A DNA stretch of 64,000 nt from an uncultured Ruthenibacterium sp. (lineage in GTDB: Bacteria > Bacillota > Clostridia > Oscillospirales > Ruminococcaceae): positions 1 through 64,000 of the forward strand of contig CALXBO010000004.1 in assembly GCA_944386565.1 (NCBI GenBank), read 5' to 3'. Each line of letters starts with the position of its first letter. Positions within the stretch are counted from its first letter, which is position 1. Positions 34,258 through 44,544 of the stretch are shown here, piece after piece. The notes below the pieces were generated by a model that worked only from the letters and a program-made list of their open reading frames with translations, ran no database searches and was not told where the DNA came from. The position numbers and the translations under genes are program-made.

Positions 34258-34962
34258 TTATTTCTGCCCGTAGTAGGCGTTCGGCCCGTGTTTGCGCAGG
34301 AAGTGTTTGTCCTGCATGCACTGCGGCGCGCGCTCCACACGCGGGTTGATGATTTCGGTCATGTAGTTCATCTTCGCCACTTCCTCGAGCACCACGGCGT
34401 TGTGCACCGCCTCGGCGGCGCTTTTGCCCCACGCGAACGGGCCGTGATGCTTGCACAGCACCGCGGGGACATACGCCGGGTCAATCCCGAGCGCGCGGAA
34501 CGTCTCGATGATGACGAGCCCCGTGTTCTTCTCATAGGCCTCGTCGATTTCCTCCGCCGTCAGGCAGCGCGCGCAGGGGATGTCGCCGTAGAAATAGTCC
34601 GCGTGCGTCGTGCCGTAGCACGGCAGCGCGCGCCCCGCCTGCGCCCACGCCGTGGCGTGCGGGCTGTGCGTGTGCACGATGCCGCCGAGGGCGGAAAACG
34701 CCTTGTACAGCTCGAGGTGTGTGGCCGTGTCGCTCGAGGGGTTGTAGCGCCCCTCGACGCGGTTGCCCTCGAGGTCCATCACCACCATGTCGTCCGCGGT
34801 GAGTTTGTCGTAGTCCACGCCCGAGGGCTTGATGACGAACAGCCCCTTTTCGCGGTCGATGCCGGACACGTTGCCCCACGTGTACGTGACGAGCCCGCGG
34901 CGCGGCAGCTCCATATTGGCCTCATAGACTTCCTGTTTCAGAGCTTCCAGCATGACGTCCAC
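34258..34962 (-). CDS. araD: L-ribulose-5-phosphate 4-epimerase
   Basis: 234 residues, class II aldolase-like epimerase. Zinc ligands are in [17 protein letters not shown] (HTH) and the C-terminal His in [25 protein letters not shown] is typical of AraD. It converts L-ribulose-5-P to D-xylulose-5-P. It sits 1 base after araA. Confidence 0.96.
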   Translation of the reverse strand: MDVMLEALKQEVYEANMELPRRGLVTYTWGNVSGIDREKGLFVIKPSGVDYDKLTADDMVVMDLEGNRVEGRYNPSSDTATHLELYKAFSALGGIVHTHSPHATAWAQAGRALPCYGTTHADYFYGDIPCARCLTAEEIDEAYEKNTGLVIIETFRALGIDPAYVPAVLCKHHGPFAWGKSAAEAVHNAVVLEEVAKMNYMTEIINPRVERAPQCMQDKHFLRKHGPNAYYGQK

Positions 34963-34963
34963 C

Positions 34964-36439
34964 TCATTTCAGTTTCCACGCGAGGTCGGACAGGAACAGA
35001 TCGTGCTCCAGCGCCTCCAGCGTCGTGTCCTTCGTGATGTGCACGAACTCAATGTCCATCATCCGCGCCCAGTCGCGCATCTGCTCGGCCGTCACGTCGT
35101 AGCTCAGCACCGTGTGGTGCGCGCCGCCCGCCGTGATCCAGCACTCGACGCCGGTCGCGAGATCCGGCATGGCGCGCCACATCACGCGCGCGACGGGCAG
35201 GTTCGGCATCTCCATGATGGGTTTCACGCACTCGATGTCCTGACAGATCAGCCGCAGGCGGCCGCCCATGTCGATCAGGCTCACGACGATGGCGCTGCCC
35301 TCATGCCCCTCGAACACAAGGCGCGCGGGCGGCTCGCGGTCGCCGATGCCCAGCGGATGCACCTCGATGCGCGGCCGTGCGGCCGCGACGCTCGGGCACA
35401 CCTCGAGCATATGCGCGCCGAGGCTGTACTCATTGCCCGGCTCGAGATGATACGTGTAGTCCTCCATGAACGCCGTGCCGCCGGTCTGTCCCTCGCTCAT
35501 GGCTTTCAGGACGGCCGTCATCGCGGCGACCTTCCAGTCGCCCTCGCCGCCGTAGCCGTAGCCCTGCGCCATCAGGTGCTGGCTCGCAAGGCCGGGCAGC
35601 TGACGCATGCCGTACAGGTCCTGAAATGTGTTCGAGAACGCCATGCAGCCTTCCGCGTCGAGCATCTTCTTCATGGCGATCTCCTCGCGCGCCTGATAGC
35701 GCACGGTGTCGAGATCGTCCGTCGCAAAGTCGTACTGCGCGCGGTACTCGTCCATCAGCGCGTCGATCTCCGCGTCGGTCACGGCGTCCATCGTCTCCAC
35801 GAGCTGGCCCACCGGCCACGTGTTCACCTGCCAGCCGAGCTTTGCCTGCACTTCCACCTTGTCGCCCTCGGTCACGGCCACTTCGCGCATGTTGTCGCCG
35901 AAGCGCATCACTTTCAGCTCCTTGCTGAACGCCGCGCCCACGGCCGCGCGCATCCAGCTGCCGAGGCGCTTCTGCACGGCTTCATCCCGCCAGAACCCGG
36001 CGATCACCTTGCGCGGCGCGCGCAGGCGCGCCCCGATGAACCCGTGCTCGCGGTCGCCGTGCGCGGCCTGGTTCAGGTTCATGAAGTCCATGTCGATCTC
36101 GTCGTTCGGGATGTCGCGGTTGTACTGCGTCGCAAAATGGCACCACGGCTTCTGCAGCGCGGCAAGGCCGTTGATCCACATTTTGGACGGGCTGAACGTG
36201 TGGCACCACGTCACGAGGCCGGCGCACGCGGGGTCGTGGTTCGCGTCGCGCACGACGTCCGAAATCTCTTTGTTCGTCTTGGCCGTGACCTTGTACACCA
36301 GGCGGCACGGCAGATTGCCGGAGGCGTTCAGCGCGTCGGTCATCTCCGCCGCGCGCGCGGCCACGGTGTCCAGCACTTCCGGGCCGTACAGGAACTGGCT
36401 GCCCACGACAAACCAGAATTCATACTGCTTCATGCTCAT
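34964..36439 (-). CDS. araA: L-arabinose isomerase
   Basis: 491 residues, normal for AraA. It isomerises L-arabinose to L-ribulose with Mn2+. It begins [17 protein letters not shown], with the metal/substrate regions [26 protein letters not shown] and [25 protein letters not shown] (quoted by parts MEDYTYHL and [10 protein letters not shown]). GGGGGAA precedes the ATG. Confidence 0.97.
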   Translation of the reverse strand: MSMKQYEFWFVVGSQFLYGPEVLDTVAARAAEMTDALNASGNLPCRLVYKVTAKTNKEISDVVRDANHDPACAGLVTWCHTFSPSKMWINGLAALQKPWCHFATQYNRDIPNDEIDMDFMNLNQAAHGDREHGFIGARLRAPRKVIAGFWRDEAVQKRLGSWMRAAVGAAFSKELKVMRFGDNMREVAVTEGDKVEVQAKLGWQVNTWPVGQLVETMDAVTDAEIDALMDEYRAQYDFATDDLDTVRYQAREEIAMKKMLDAEGCMAFSNTFQDLYGMRQLPGLASQHLMAQGYGYGGEGDWKVAAMTAVLKAMSEGQTGGTAFMEDYTYHLEPGNEYSLGAHMLEVCPSVAAARPRIEVHPLGIGDREPPARLVFEGHEGSAIVVSLIDMGGRLRLICQDIECVKPIMEMPNLPVARVMWRAMPDLATGVECWITAGGAHHTVLSYDVTAEQMRDWARMMDIEFVHITKDTTLEALEHDLFLSDLAWKLK

Positions 36440-36455
36440 TGTTTGTTTCCCCCTG

Positions 36456-38030
36456 TCAGTTCAGCGCGTCCACGGCGGCATGTTCGGCCGCAAGGCAGCG
36501 CGTGTAATCGTTCAGAAATGCGGCAAAGCCCGCCGTGTCCTCGGAAAGCGGCTGCTCCGTGTGCCCCTTCGCCGTGCCGAACACGTGCGCGGCGAGAAAT
36601 CCGCCCAGCGTCTCGTCTGCGGTGCGGTGCTTCATGTACAGCGCCAGCAGCGCCATGCCCCACGGGCCGCCCTCGCCGGCCGTCTCCAGCACGGCCACCG
36701 GCACGTTCAGCGCACCCGCCAGAAGCCGCTGCCCCACCACGGGCGTCTTGAACAGGCCGCCGTGGCCGTACAGCGTGTCGAGCCGCACGTGCTCGCGCTC
36801 AAAGAGAATGTCCATACCGGTCTTGAGCGCGGCCATCGTGGAGTACAGCTGCGCGCGCGCGAAGTTCGCAAGCGTCAGCTTCGCGTCCGGGCGGCGCACA
36901 AAGAGCGGGCGGCCGTCGGCGAGGCCGGTGACCGGCTCACCCGAGTAGTAGTTGATGTTCACAAGGCCGCCGCAGTCCGGCGCGCCCTCGAGCGCTTTCT
37001 GATAGAACAAATCGTACAGGCGCGGCTTTTCCAGCGGCGCCCCGGCCGCCGCGGCCATCTCGCCGAGCAGTTTCACCCACGCGTCGAGGTCGGATGTGCA
37101 GGTGTTGCAGTGCACCATCGCGACGGGCGCGCCGTCCGGCGTCGTGACCATGTCGATCTCCTCGTACACGGCCGAGAGCGGGCGCTCCAGAACCGCCATC
37201 GCGAACACGCTCGTGCCCGCGGAGACATTGCCCGTGCGCGGCGCGACGCTGTTCGTTGCCGTCATGCCCGTGCCCGCGTCGCCCTCGGGCGGGCAAAGCG
37301 GCACGCCCGGGCGGAATGTGCCGGACGGATCGAGCAGGCGCGCGCCCTCCTCGGTGAGCGTTCCCGCGTGTTCGCCCGCGCGCAGCACGCGGGGCAGGAT
37401 GTCGCGCAGGCGGTACGGCAGATTCTGCACTTCGCCGAACGAAGCGAGCATCGCCTCGTCGTAATCGCAGGTCGCGCTGTCGATGGGGAACATGCCGGAC
37501 GCGTCGCCCACGCCGAGCACCTTTTCGCCCGTCAGCTTCCAGTGCACATAGCCCGCGAGCGTTGTGAGGAACGCGATGTCACGCACGTGCTCCTCGCCGT
37601 TGAGCGCCGCCTGCATGAGATGCGCGACGCTCCAGCGCTGCGGGATGTTGAAGCCGAGACGCTCTGTCAGCAAAGCGGCGGCTTCGGCGGTCGTCGTGTT
37701 GCGCCACGTGCGGAACGCCGCGAGCTGAGCGCCGTTTTTGTCAAACGGCAGATAGCCGTGCATCATCGCCGAGATGCCCATCGCGCCCACCGTCGTGAGC
37801 GGTTCGCCGCAGATTTCGCGGACGTTTGCCGCAAGCTTCGCGAACGCGTCCTGCACACCGGCCCAGACGTCGTCGAGCCGGTACGTCCAGTAACCGCCCT
37901 CGAAGCGGTTTTCCCAGTCGTGCGCGCCGCTCGCGAGCGGCGTTCCGTCCGCCGCGGCCAGCACCGCCTTGATGCGCGTGGAGCCGAGCTCGATGCCGAG
38001 CGCCGCGGATTGGAGATCCAGTTTTTTCAT
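36456..38030 (-). CDS. FGGY-family kinase, probable L-ribulokinase
   Basis: 524 residues. The N-terminal FGGY fold starts [15 protein letters not shown]; the C-terminal domain has the [20 protein letters not shown] nucleotide/sugar region and [12 protein letters not shown]. It is not close to classical E. coli AraB by eye but resembles the xylulokinase-like ribulokinases of gut Firmicutes; its place as first gene before araA-araD makes L-ribulose the best substrate guess. ATG 38030 ([12 protein letters not shown]) is chosen; the frame upstream overlaps the divergent regulator. Confidence 0.85.
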   Translation of the reverse strand: MKKLDLQSAALGIELGSTRIKAVLAAADGTPLASGAHDWENRFEGGYWTYRLDDVWAGVQDAFAKLAANVREICGEPLTTVGAMGISAMMHGYLPFDKNGAQLAAFRTWRNTTTAEAAALLTERLGFNIPQRWSVAHLMQAALNGEEHVRDIAFLTTLAGYVHWKLTGEKVLGVGDASGMFPIDSATCDYDEAMLASFGEVQNLPYRLRDILPRVLRAGEHAGTLTEEGARLLDPSGTFRPGVPLCPPEGDAGTGMTATNSVAPRTGNVSAGTSVFAMAVLERPLSAVYEEIDMVTTPDGAPVAMVHCNTCTSDLDAWVKLLGEMAAAAGAPLEKPRLYDLFYQKALEGAPDCGGLVNINYYSGEPVTGLADGRPLFVRRPDAKLTLANFARAQLYSTMAALKTGMDILFEREHVRLDTLYGHGGLFKTPVVGQRLLAGALNVPVAVLETAGEGGPWGMALLALYMKHRTADETLGGFLAAHVFGTAKGHTEQPLSEDTAGFAAFLNDYTRCLAAEHAAVDALN

Positions 38031-38059
38031 ATTGTTCACCGCCTGATCGTAGTTTGAAA

Positions 38060-38089
38060 TTGACACGGCAGCGTGCGCCGCCTTACAAT
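38060..38089 (+). promoter_or_regulatory. Promoter of the PocR-AraC regulator
   Basis: TTGACA (38060-38065), 18-base spacer, TACAAT (38084-38089). It lies in the 97-base divergent region shared with the arabinose operon; I could not pick a convincing promoter for the operon itself. Confidence 0.75.
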
Positions 38090-38127
38090 AAGGACAATCA
38101 GAATGTTCACGGAAAGGGGAGACGGGG

Positions 38128-38973
38128 ATGCGCGCCGTATTCAACCGCGAGGAACTGCTCGTGCTGCTGCAGGATTTCCACGAGCTGTCGGGAATCCGCA
38201 CCGTCGTGTTTGACGAGTGGGGATTGGATTACCTGTCGGTTCCGGACGGTCTTCCGCGCTACTGCCGGATGATCCGCAGCACGCCGCCCGGCGCGCTCGG
38301 CTGCCGCGTGTGCGACCGCAACGCCTGCCTCCGGGCGGGGCGGGAAAAGCGCATGCTCATCTATCCGTGTCACGCCGGGCTGATCGAAGTCATCACGCCG
38401 ATCTTCGCCGACGACGTGATCGCGGGATATCTTCTGCTGAGCCACATCGTGCAGGGCGCGGACGAGGAGGCCGAGTGGGCTTCGGCGCGCGCCGCCTGTC
38501 TGGAATACGGGCTGGACGAGAATGCAATGCGCGAGGCGTACAACGAGCTTCCGCGCACGCCCTACCGCATTCTCAAAGCGGCGTCCGACCTGCTGTCGCT
38601 GTCCGCGTCGGCGCTGTATCAGGCGCAGCTTGCGCGCCTTGTGCCGGGCAGCCCGGCGGAAAAGCTGAACCGCTTTCTGTCCGATCACCTCGCCGAGGAC
38701 CTCTCGAGCGACCGCATCTGCAAGGAGCTCGCCATCGGGCGCACGTCGCTGTTCCATCTTGCGCGCGATACGTACGGCTGCGGCATCTCCGAGCAGGTGT
38801 CGCACATGCGCATCCGCCGGGCGATGGAGCTCCTGGCGACGACGGAGATGACGAACAGCGAGATCTGCGAGGCGGTCGGCATCGGGGATTACAACTACTT
38901 CTTCCGCGTGTTCCGCAAGCAGACGGGCGTCACCCCGAACACCTACCGCCGCCGCTACTCCGGCGGCGCCTGA
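38128..38973 (+). CDS. PocR-AraC transcriptional regulator
   Basis: 281 residues. A PocR-type sensory domain (about 1-160; conserved CRVCDRNAC and [14 protein letters not shown] cysteines/His) precedes an AraC double helix-turn-helix (about 185-280; [18 protein letters not shown] and [32 protein letters not shown], given by ends ICEAVG and TYRRRY). It is divergent from the arabinose/pentose operon and is the obvious candidate activator, responding to arabinose or a phosphorylated intermediate. An AAGGGGAGA site precedes the ATG. Confidence 0.9.
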   Translation: MRAVFNREELLVLLQDFHELSGIRTVVFDEWGLDYLSVPDGLPRYCRMIRSTPPGALGCRVCDRNACLRAGREKRMLIYPCHAGLIEVITPIFADDVIAGYLLLSHIVQGADEEAEWASARAACLEYGLDENAMREAYNELPRTPYRILKAASDLLSLSASALYQAQLARLVPGSPAEKLNRFLSDHLAEDLSSDRICKELAIGRTSLFHLARDTYGCGISEQVSHMRIRRAMELLATTEMTNSEICEAVGIGDYNYFFRVFRKQTGVTPNTYRRRYSGGA

Positions 38974-39081
38974 TACCCTGTATTCAGCATACCGTTTCGG
39001 GGCGGCGCGGCGATAGATACGTCTGTTCCGATTACTGGATTTTTGTTCGCGGCTTTCGCCGTCGCCGCGCAGAGAGAAAAG

Positions 39082-39114
39082 AAAAAGGCAGCCCCTGCGG
39101 GGGCTGCCTTTTTT
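39082..39114. terminator. Bidirectional terminator
   Basis: AAAAGGCAGCCCC-TGCG-GGGGCTGCCTTTT with T/A tails on both sides, between the convergent regulator and hydrolase genes. Nothing else is seen in the roughly 180 bases here. Confidence 0.92.
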
Positions 39115-39151
39115 CAACACAGACACAAAACCATGTGGAAAATCCGGGCGC

Positions 39152-41221
39152 TCAGCGCCGCGCGAGCTCAAGCCGCACGATCATCCACTGATACAGCCCG
39201 CGCGATTCGCGGATGTACACTTCGCCGTCCCGGACGCAGAGTTCGGATGTATCCGCCGCGCGGAACTTGCCGTCCCGGTACACCTCGGCGCGGGTGCAGA
39301 CGGCGCCCTCCGGGAGCGACGCCGTGAACTGCCCGGCTCCGTCGGCCGAGAGCGGGGCCGCCGCCAGCAGCAGCGTGCTGCCCTCTGTGCGGCACAGCGT
39401 CAGCGCGGAGCGGTCGGCCCAGAACAGCGGCACGGACGGCGCGGCCGAACGCACCAGCGCGCGGAGCGCCCGTGCGCGGACGTGGTTGTAGAATCCGCGC
39501 TCCACGGCGCCGAACGCCGGATATGCAAAGATGCGCCCGCCCTTCGCATTCCGGTATTCCGTCATGCCGGGAGCGCGCTCGCCGCTGCACAGCACTAGTG
39601 TACTGTGTGCGTGCGCACCGTCGGCGCACGTGAAGTGCATCCAGCGGCCGGGGGAAAGGCGGCACGGCATCCGCTTGCCGCCGTCCGGCGCTTCGAACAG
39701 CTCGGCGCTCGTCATGCACTCGCCGGACTGTGCGTCCCGGATGCCGATGTCCGCGGCAAAGCCGCGCCCGACGAGCCGCCGCACGGCCTCGCCGTCGAGA
39801 AGCACGCGGCGGTGCATCAGCTGCTCCAGCTCCTCGTCGGAGAACGCGCACACGGTGTCGCCGTCGAGCGCGACGAGCCCGTCCTCTTCGCAGGCTTCGC
39901 GCGGGGAGACATAGCGCACGGGGATGCCGCACTGGACGAGCATCTCGTCGAACGTGCGGTTTTCCGCGGCCAGTGCGTCCGGGCTGTCGCCCTGTTTTTG
40001 AAGCTCCAAACGCGCGGCCGTGTCAGGAGACGTGACGAGCGCCGCGCCCTGCGCCTGCCAGACGCGCAGCCGCAGGCGGGCAAGGCCGTCCAGCGCGGGT
40101 TTTTCCTTGCGCAGAAGCTCGATGTAATCCGGCTCCTCGCTGAGGGCGGAGCCCTCGAGGTCGAACAGGCTCAGCGTGATGCCGGGGCATCCGAGAAGTT
40201 CCGACAGGTACAGCTGGAAGCGCGTGGCCGCCACGGATTTCGACCATGCGGTGAACCGTGTGTTTTCAATTTCGGGGCAGTATTCCGCATCGCCGTACTG
40301 CTGCTGCACGTGCGCGCGCGTCTGCTCCACGCAGAGCATGGAGCGCAGAAATTCCAGCGGGCTGCCCTCCGCGTACGGACCGAAGTGGGGGCGCAGAATC
40401 GCGCGGTATCCCTCGCCGGACAGCGCGTTCAAGAAGCTGCCCCAGTCGCGTCCCTCGGCGGCGTGAACGCCCGGCAGAGACGTCATCTGCGCCAGACGCG
40501 TGCGGGGCGAGACGCTGTGCACCTGCTCGCTGACCCACGCCGCGGCCTGCGCGATCGCCTCGCCCTGAAAGCGCAGCCACTGAGCTCGGACGGGATGCGG
40601 CTGTCCCGGCCGCAGCATGTCGCGCAGCAGGGAAGTGCGGTCATACGATGTGCCGAAGCGCTCGTTGAACTGCCGCAGATGCTCGCCGCAGTAGCAGAAC
40701 CAGTCGCGGTAGCCCGCCAGCAGCAGCGCGTCGTGGTTGTGCAGGCGGAAGTCGTCGTCGATCCAGATCACATCCGGTTCCGTGGCGGCCCAGACGCGCA
40801 GCTGGCGCCCCATCTTCTCCCGGAACGTCTTGCCGAGAAAACACCCGCAGCCGGTGTTCACGCGCCCGCGGTGGTCCGTCATCGTCTCCCAGCCGTATAC
40901 GTTGGAAAAATCCGCGCCGCCCGTGATCGAGCCGAGCAGATTCTGGAAGTTCAGCTGATAGGAGATGCCCTCTTCCCGCAGACGGCGGACAAACGGCGCC
41001 ATCGCGGCCGCCCAGCGCTCGGCGTGTTCGGGCGTGTCCGGCATGTAATACCAGTCCGTGCGGAACGCTACGTAAAACATGACGGCCCGCGTGCCGGTCT
41101 CACGGCAGAAGTCCAGCAGCTGGTCAAAGCGCAGCTGTGTGAGAGCCGCATCGGCATACGGCTCCATGGGCAGATAGTACCGAAGGATGTATTCGGCAGT
41201 CTCGGGTTCTCTGTGCTCCAT
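39152..41221 (-). CDS. Unassigned glycosidase-like protein, 689 residues
   Basis: I do not recognise a precise family. The first about 400 residues read like a TIM-barrel glycoside hydrolase: TRAVMFYVAFRTDWYY, WETMTDHRG, PDVIWIDDDFRLHNH (aromatic-then-acidic strand end) and YCPEIENTRFTAWSKS (possible acidic catalytic position). Residues about 470-560 look like a GH42-type trimerisation/Rossmann segment (FDEMLVQCGIPVRYVSPREA), and the last 100 form a beta domain. No signal peptide, so intracellular. ATG 41221 has GGAGG 8 bases upstream. It is monocistronic, near a GH3 enzyme. Could be a distant GH42-like beta-galactosidase. Confidence 0.65.
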   Translation of the reverse strand: MEHREPETAEYILRYYLPMEPYADAALTQLRFDQLLDFCRETGTRAVMFYVAFRTDWYYMPDTPEHAERWAAAMAPFVRRLREEGISYQLNFQNLLGSITGGADFSNVYGWETMTDHRGRVNTGCGCFLGKTFREKMGRQLRVWAATEPDVIWIDDDFRLHNHDALLLAGYRDWFCYCGEHLRQFNERFGTSYDRTSLLRDMLRPGQPHPVRAQWLRFQGEAIAQAAAWVSEQVHSVSPRTRLAQMTSLPGVHAAEGRDWGSFLNALSGEGYRAILRPHFGPYAEGSPLEFLRSMLCVEQTRAHVQQQYGDAEYCPEIENTRFTAWSKSVAATRFQLYLSELLGCPGITLSLFDLEGSALSEEPDYIELLRKEKPALDGLARLRLRVWQAQGAALVTSPDTAARLELQKQGDSPDALAAENRTFDEMLVQCGIPVRYVSPREACEEDGLVALDGDTVCAFSDEELEQLMHRRVLLDGEAVRRLVGRGFAADIGIRDAQSGECMTSAELFEAPDGGKRMPCRLSPGRWMHFTCADGAHAHSTLVLCSGERAPGMTEYRNAKGGRIFAYPAFGAVERGFYNHVRARALRALVRSAAPSVPLFWADRSALTLCRTEGSTLLLAAAPLSADGAGQFTASLPEGAVCTRAEVYRDGKFRAADTSELCVRDGEVYIRESRGLYQWMIVRLELARR

Positions 41222-41244
41222 TGCGTCATTCCTCCGTTGCGCTG

Positions 41245-41273
41245 CGCACCGGGCGCGTCTCGCGCCCGGTGCG
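41245..41273 (-). promoter_or_regulatory. Strong leader hairpin upstream of the 689-residue gene
   Basis: A perfect 13-bp inverted repeat (CGCACCGGGCGCG/CGCGCCCGGTGCG) with a 3-base loop, between the -10 box and the ribosome binding site. No T tract follows, so it is not a standard terminator. Confidence 0.6.
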
Positions 41274-41290
41274 GACAGCAAATCTGATTT

Positions 41291-41296
41291 ATTATA
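41291..41296 (-). promoter_or_regulatory. Extended -10 of the 689-residue gene
   Basis: Minus strand TATAAT preceded by TGT (extended -10); no good -35. Confidence 0.5.
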
Positions 41297-41422
41297 ACAT
41301 GCCCGCCCGGAGGATTCGACCGCCGGCCTTGGCGTTTCGTCCGCTTTTTTTGAAGATTCGGCCATGCAACCTGCGGTTGCCGGATTGGAAACAACGGATG
41401 GTGGCCGGAATCCGGGGCGCTG

Positions 41423-41431
41423 TGGTATACT
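41423..41431 (+). promoter_or_regulatory. Extended -10 of the XRE sensor gene
   Basis: TGG-TATACT, about 30 bases before the ATG; -35 unclear. Confidence 0.5.
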
Positions 41432-41462
41432 GAGAATACAAAACGGAAGGAGGCGGCAACGC

Positions 41463-42650
41463 ATGACGCGAGAGGAATCACAGACCATCGGCCGGCGCAT
41501 CCAGACGCTGCGCCGCGCCGCCGGGATGAGCCAGGAGACGCTGGCCGCCGCGGTCGGCGTGAGCCGTCAGGCACTGGGAAAGTGGGAATCCGATCTGTCC
41601 CTGCCCGGGCTCGACAATCTTCTCGCACTGGCGCAGACGCTCGGCGTCAGCTGCGACGAGCTGCTCACGGGAAACTCCGCGCCGCAGCAGGACGCCGCGG
41701 CGCTCTCGCTCGACGGCATCCGCACGCTGCTCGACGCGCACGAGACCCGCGCGGCAAAGCGGCGGCGCGTCACGCTGGCCATTGCCGGGGCGGCGGGGGC
41801 CGTGCTCGTGTGCGCGCTGGCGGCGGCATTGCTTTACACGAACGGACGCATCGACGAACTCGGCGGACGCATCGGGCAGGTGGACGCGCAGGTGAGCGGC
41901 CTCGGAGGAACGCTTCAGGCGCAGACCGACGCAATGGCCGAGCGCTTGCAGCAGGCTCTCGATGCACAGGATGCGCTGGCCGCAGGACAGACGCACGAGT
42001 ACTCCGACTGGGACCCGGGCACGCAGACGCTCCTGCTCACGGCGCGCGTCACCGCCAAGGAGACGGAGCCGGGCATGCAGGCCGAGCTCGTGCTCACCGC
42101 GCCGGGGCTCGATGCGGTGACGCTCCCGATGGCCGACGCGGGCGGCGGGCTCTACGAGGCGTCCGGCCGCGTGAACGCCTCTGCTCAGACGCTGACCGGC
42201 ACGTTCCGGGTGATTTTGCCGGACGGAACGGTGAAGAACCAGCAGCTCTGGGAGGATTATGACATCGCCGGGGAGCACATGCTGTCGGTGGAGCTGACGG
42301 ATGGCATCGACGGCCGGCCGATGACGGTCTCCGCGCAGCGCGGGGAGCTGCGGTTCAGCGGTGAGGCGGGCCTGTGCATCTCCGCCGCCGCATACTGCCG
42401 CCCGGTCACGGCGCAGATGGCGCTCGAGGTTGGCGGCGAGACGGTGGAGACGTACGACGTGGACGTGAGCGATTTCGGCGGGGAAGGCATTGCGGACGAA
42501 AACGGCGTCGCCGAGGCGTTCAGTTCCGTCACGCATTTCTGGACGCCGGAATCCCACCCGTGGCAGGAGGGCCAGACGGTGCGCCTGACCGCCCGCGTCG
42601 AGGACGATCAGGGCGTCGTGTACGAGCGGGAGCTCGTGCTTTTGCCCTGA
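41463..42650 (+). CDS. Transmembrane XRE regulator with extracytoplasmic domain
   Basis: 395 residues in a sensor-like layout. An XRE helix-turn-helix (about 9-65; MSQETLAAAVGVSRQALGKWESD) is followed by one transmembrane helix (about 103-125), a coiled-coil-like stretch (about 129-172) and a roughly 215-residue C-terminal region rich in beta strands, predicted outside the cell. The topology resembles one-component membrane regulators that bind DNA inside and sense outside. AAGGAGG precedes the ATG. Ligand and targets are unknown; GH genes flank it on both sides. Confidence 0.82.
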   Translation: MTREESQTIGRRIQTLRRAAGMSQETLAAAVGVSRQALGKWESDLSLPGLDNLLALAQTLGVSCDELLTGNSAPQQDAAALSLDGIRTLLDAHETRAAKRRRVTLAIAGAAGAVLVCALAAALLYTNGRIDELGGRIGQVDAQVSGLGGTLQAQTDAMAERLQQALDAQDALAAGQTHEYSDWDPGTQTLLLTARVTAKETEPGMQAELVLTAPGLDAVTLPMADAGGGLYEASGRVNASAQTLTGTFRVILPDGTVKNQQLWEDYDIAGEHMLSVELTDGIDGRPMTVSAQRGELRFSGEAGLCISAAAYCRPVTAQMALEVGGETVETYDVDVSDFGGEGIADENGVAEAFSSVTHFWTPESHPWQEGQTVRLTARVEDDQGVVYERELVLLP

Positions 42651-42657
42651 GAAAACG

Positions 42658-42697
42658 AAAAAACGGCGCCGCCCCGTGTGAGGGGCGGCGCCGTTTT
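42658..42697. terminator. Bidirectional terminator
   Basis: AAAACGGCGCCGCCCC/GGGGCGGCGCCGTTTT between the convergent XRE sensor and GH3 genes. Confidence 0.92.
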
Positions 42698-42718
42698 GCG
42701 CCGGAAAGAACCGCTTTG

Positions 42719-44488
42719 TCAGATGCGGGCGTCCCACAGACCGCAGAAGCTGTCGATGGGGTCTTTTCCCTTGAAGGCGTCGGGGCCGCTCATCAGCGCG
42801 TCCACGAGCGCGTCGAGCGTGCTGTCCTTTGCGTCGTAGGTGTTGATGTACGTGCGGGCCTGCGGGATGTCGGCCAGCATCGTCGGCTGCGCGCAGCTCA
42901 CGACGACGACCGGCAGCTCGAACACGTACCAGGGGATCTCGCCGCCGCCCTTCGACAGGCCGAAGCTCGGGCGGCCGGAAGACACGTCGCACAGCGTGAT
43001 GACGAGGTCCATGTCCGCCACGAAGTCGGCGATCGCATTTTTGCCCGCGAAGTAGATGTTCAGGTCGGGCTTCTGGCCCGCCGCGATCTGCTGTTTCATC
43101 TTGTCGATGGGGCTCTCATAGATGAACGCGTCAAAGCCCTTGGCGCACAGTTTTTCTTTCAGCGCGACGGCCGGGTCGCTGCCGCCGCCCATTCCCATGG
43201 CCTTGATGAGCATGGACATGCCGCTCTCCGCGCCCTTGATGTGCACGATCATGATGCGCTTGTAGCGCTCCGGCGTGACGGGCAGAACGTCCTTGTCCTT
43301 GTACTTGACGAGCGTCACGCTGTCGCGGCTGATGGAGTTCGCCATCTCACGGTACGAAGCGCTGCCCAGCACGCCCGCGAGCGCGTCGGCCGCGGGAGCC
43401 AGCTCCTCACGGCTCTTGCGGTGCAGGCCGAGGTGCGCTTTCAGGCCAAGGATGCGCGTCAGAGCCTCGGTCATGCGCTCCTCGCCGATCACGCCGCTGC
43501 GGTATGCGCCGAGCATCGTGGCAAAGTCCTCGTCGGGGTCGTTGAAGAACAGGAACATGTCGCAGCCGGCGTTGATGCACGCGGGCAGCATGTCGGCGCG
43601 CTTCATGCGGTCGGTCATGGCCACCATGTGCGAAGCGTCCGTCACCACCATGCCGTTGAAGCCGAGCACGCCGCGCAGCAGGCCCGTCATGATCTCCGGG
43701 CTCAGCGAGGCGGGCATCATCTCGTCGTCCGTCAGGGCGGGATTGAGCTTTTTCGCGTAGGAGGGCAGCATGATGTGGCCGGCCATCACCGCGTCGAGAC
43801 CGTCCTCGATCAGCGCGCGGTACACCGCGCCGTAGGTCGCGTCCCACTCCTCCACGGAGCAGGTGTTCACATTGTTCGAGAGGTGCGCGTCGCGGAAGTC
43901 CTGCCCGTTGCCGGGGAAGTGCTTGGCCGCGCACGCAAAGCCGGGGATTTCATGAGCGCCGTCCAGATACGCGCAGCTCATCTTGCCGACGCGCGCCGCG
44001 TCGTTGCCGAACGCTCGCGTGACGACCTCGGTGTTCAGCCAGTTCTGATGGATGTCGCACACGGGTGCAAACGCCATGTTGCAGCCGATGGCGGCCGCTT
44101 CCTCGTTCGCCATGCGGCCGAGCGCGTGAGCGTACCCGGCGTTGTCCGTCGCGCCGATCTTGATGCCGGAGGCGATGTAGGTGCCATCGGCGCACGCGCC
44201 GTCGCCGCCCGACTCCGTGTTGCAGGCGATGAACAAAGGCAGCTTCGAATACTTCTGCAGCGTGCGGTTGTGCTCCAGAATGTCCGCGCCGCGGGCGGGA
44301 TTGTAGCGGCATCCGCCCAGGTGATATTTCTCAACGAGGTCTTTCAGATAGGCTTCGTCGCGGGACGCGGTCAGCTGGAAGAACAGCTGGCCCACTTTCT
44401 CTTCGTCCGTCATTCCGGCGATGGTCTGTTCCACCCAGCGGATGTCCTCGTCCGACAGGCAGTAAGGCTTGGCTTTCAGGTCCACCAT
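42719..44488 (-). CDS. Glycoside hydrolase family 3 protein
   Basis: 589 residues. The GH3 N-terminal barrel shows the AAKHFPGNG motif (Lys189-His190) and the nucleophile region GMVVTDASHM (Asp284), with a C-terminal alpha/beta domain. NagZ-like beta-N-acetylglucosaminidase and beta-glucosidase are both possible; the KHFPG motif is shared. There is no signal peptide, so it is probably cytoplasmic. ATG 44488 has GAGAGGAGA 7-8 bases upstream. Confidence 0.88.
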   Translation of the reverse strand: MVDLKAKPYCLSDEDIRWVEQTIAGMTDEEKVGQLFFQLTASRDEAYLKDLVEKYHLGGCRYNPARGADILEHNRTLQKYSKLPLFIACNTESGGDGACADGTYIASGIKIGATDNAGYAHALGRMANEEAAAIGCNMAFAPVCDIHQNWLNTEVVTRAFGNDAARVGKMSCAYLDGAHEIPGFACAAKHFPGNGQDFRDAHLSNNVNTCSVEEWDATYGAVYRALIEDGLDAVMAGHIMLPSYAKKLNPALTDDEMMPASLSPEIMTGLLRGVLGFNGMVVTDASHMVAMTDRMKRADMLPACINAGCDMFLFFNDPDEDFATMLGAYRSGVIGEERMTEALTRILGLKAHLGLHRKSREELAPAADALAGVLGSASYREMANSISRDSVTLVKYKDKDVLPVTPERYKRIMIVHIKGAESGMSMLIKAMGMGGGSDPAVALKEKLCAKGFDAFIYESPIDKMKQQIAAGQKPDLNIYFAGKNAIADFVADMDLVITLCDVSSGRPSFGLSKGGGEIPWYVFELPVVVVSCAQPTMLADIPQARTYINTYDAKDSTLDALVDALMSGPDAFKGKDPIDSFCGLWDARI

Positions 44489-44544
44489 ATGCGTTCTCCT
44501 CTCTGAATCCATGCGGAACACTCCGCCGTGATTTCTTTCGTTTC

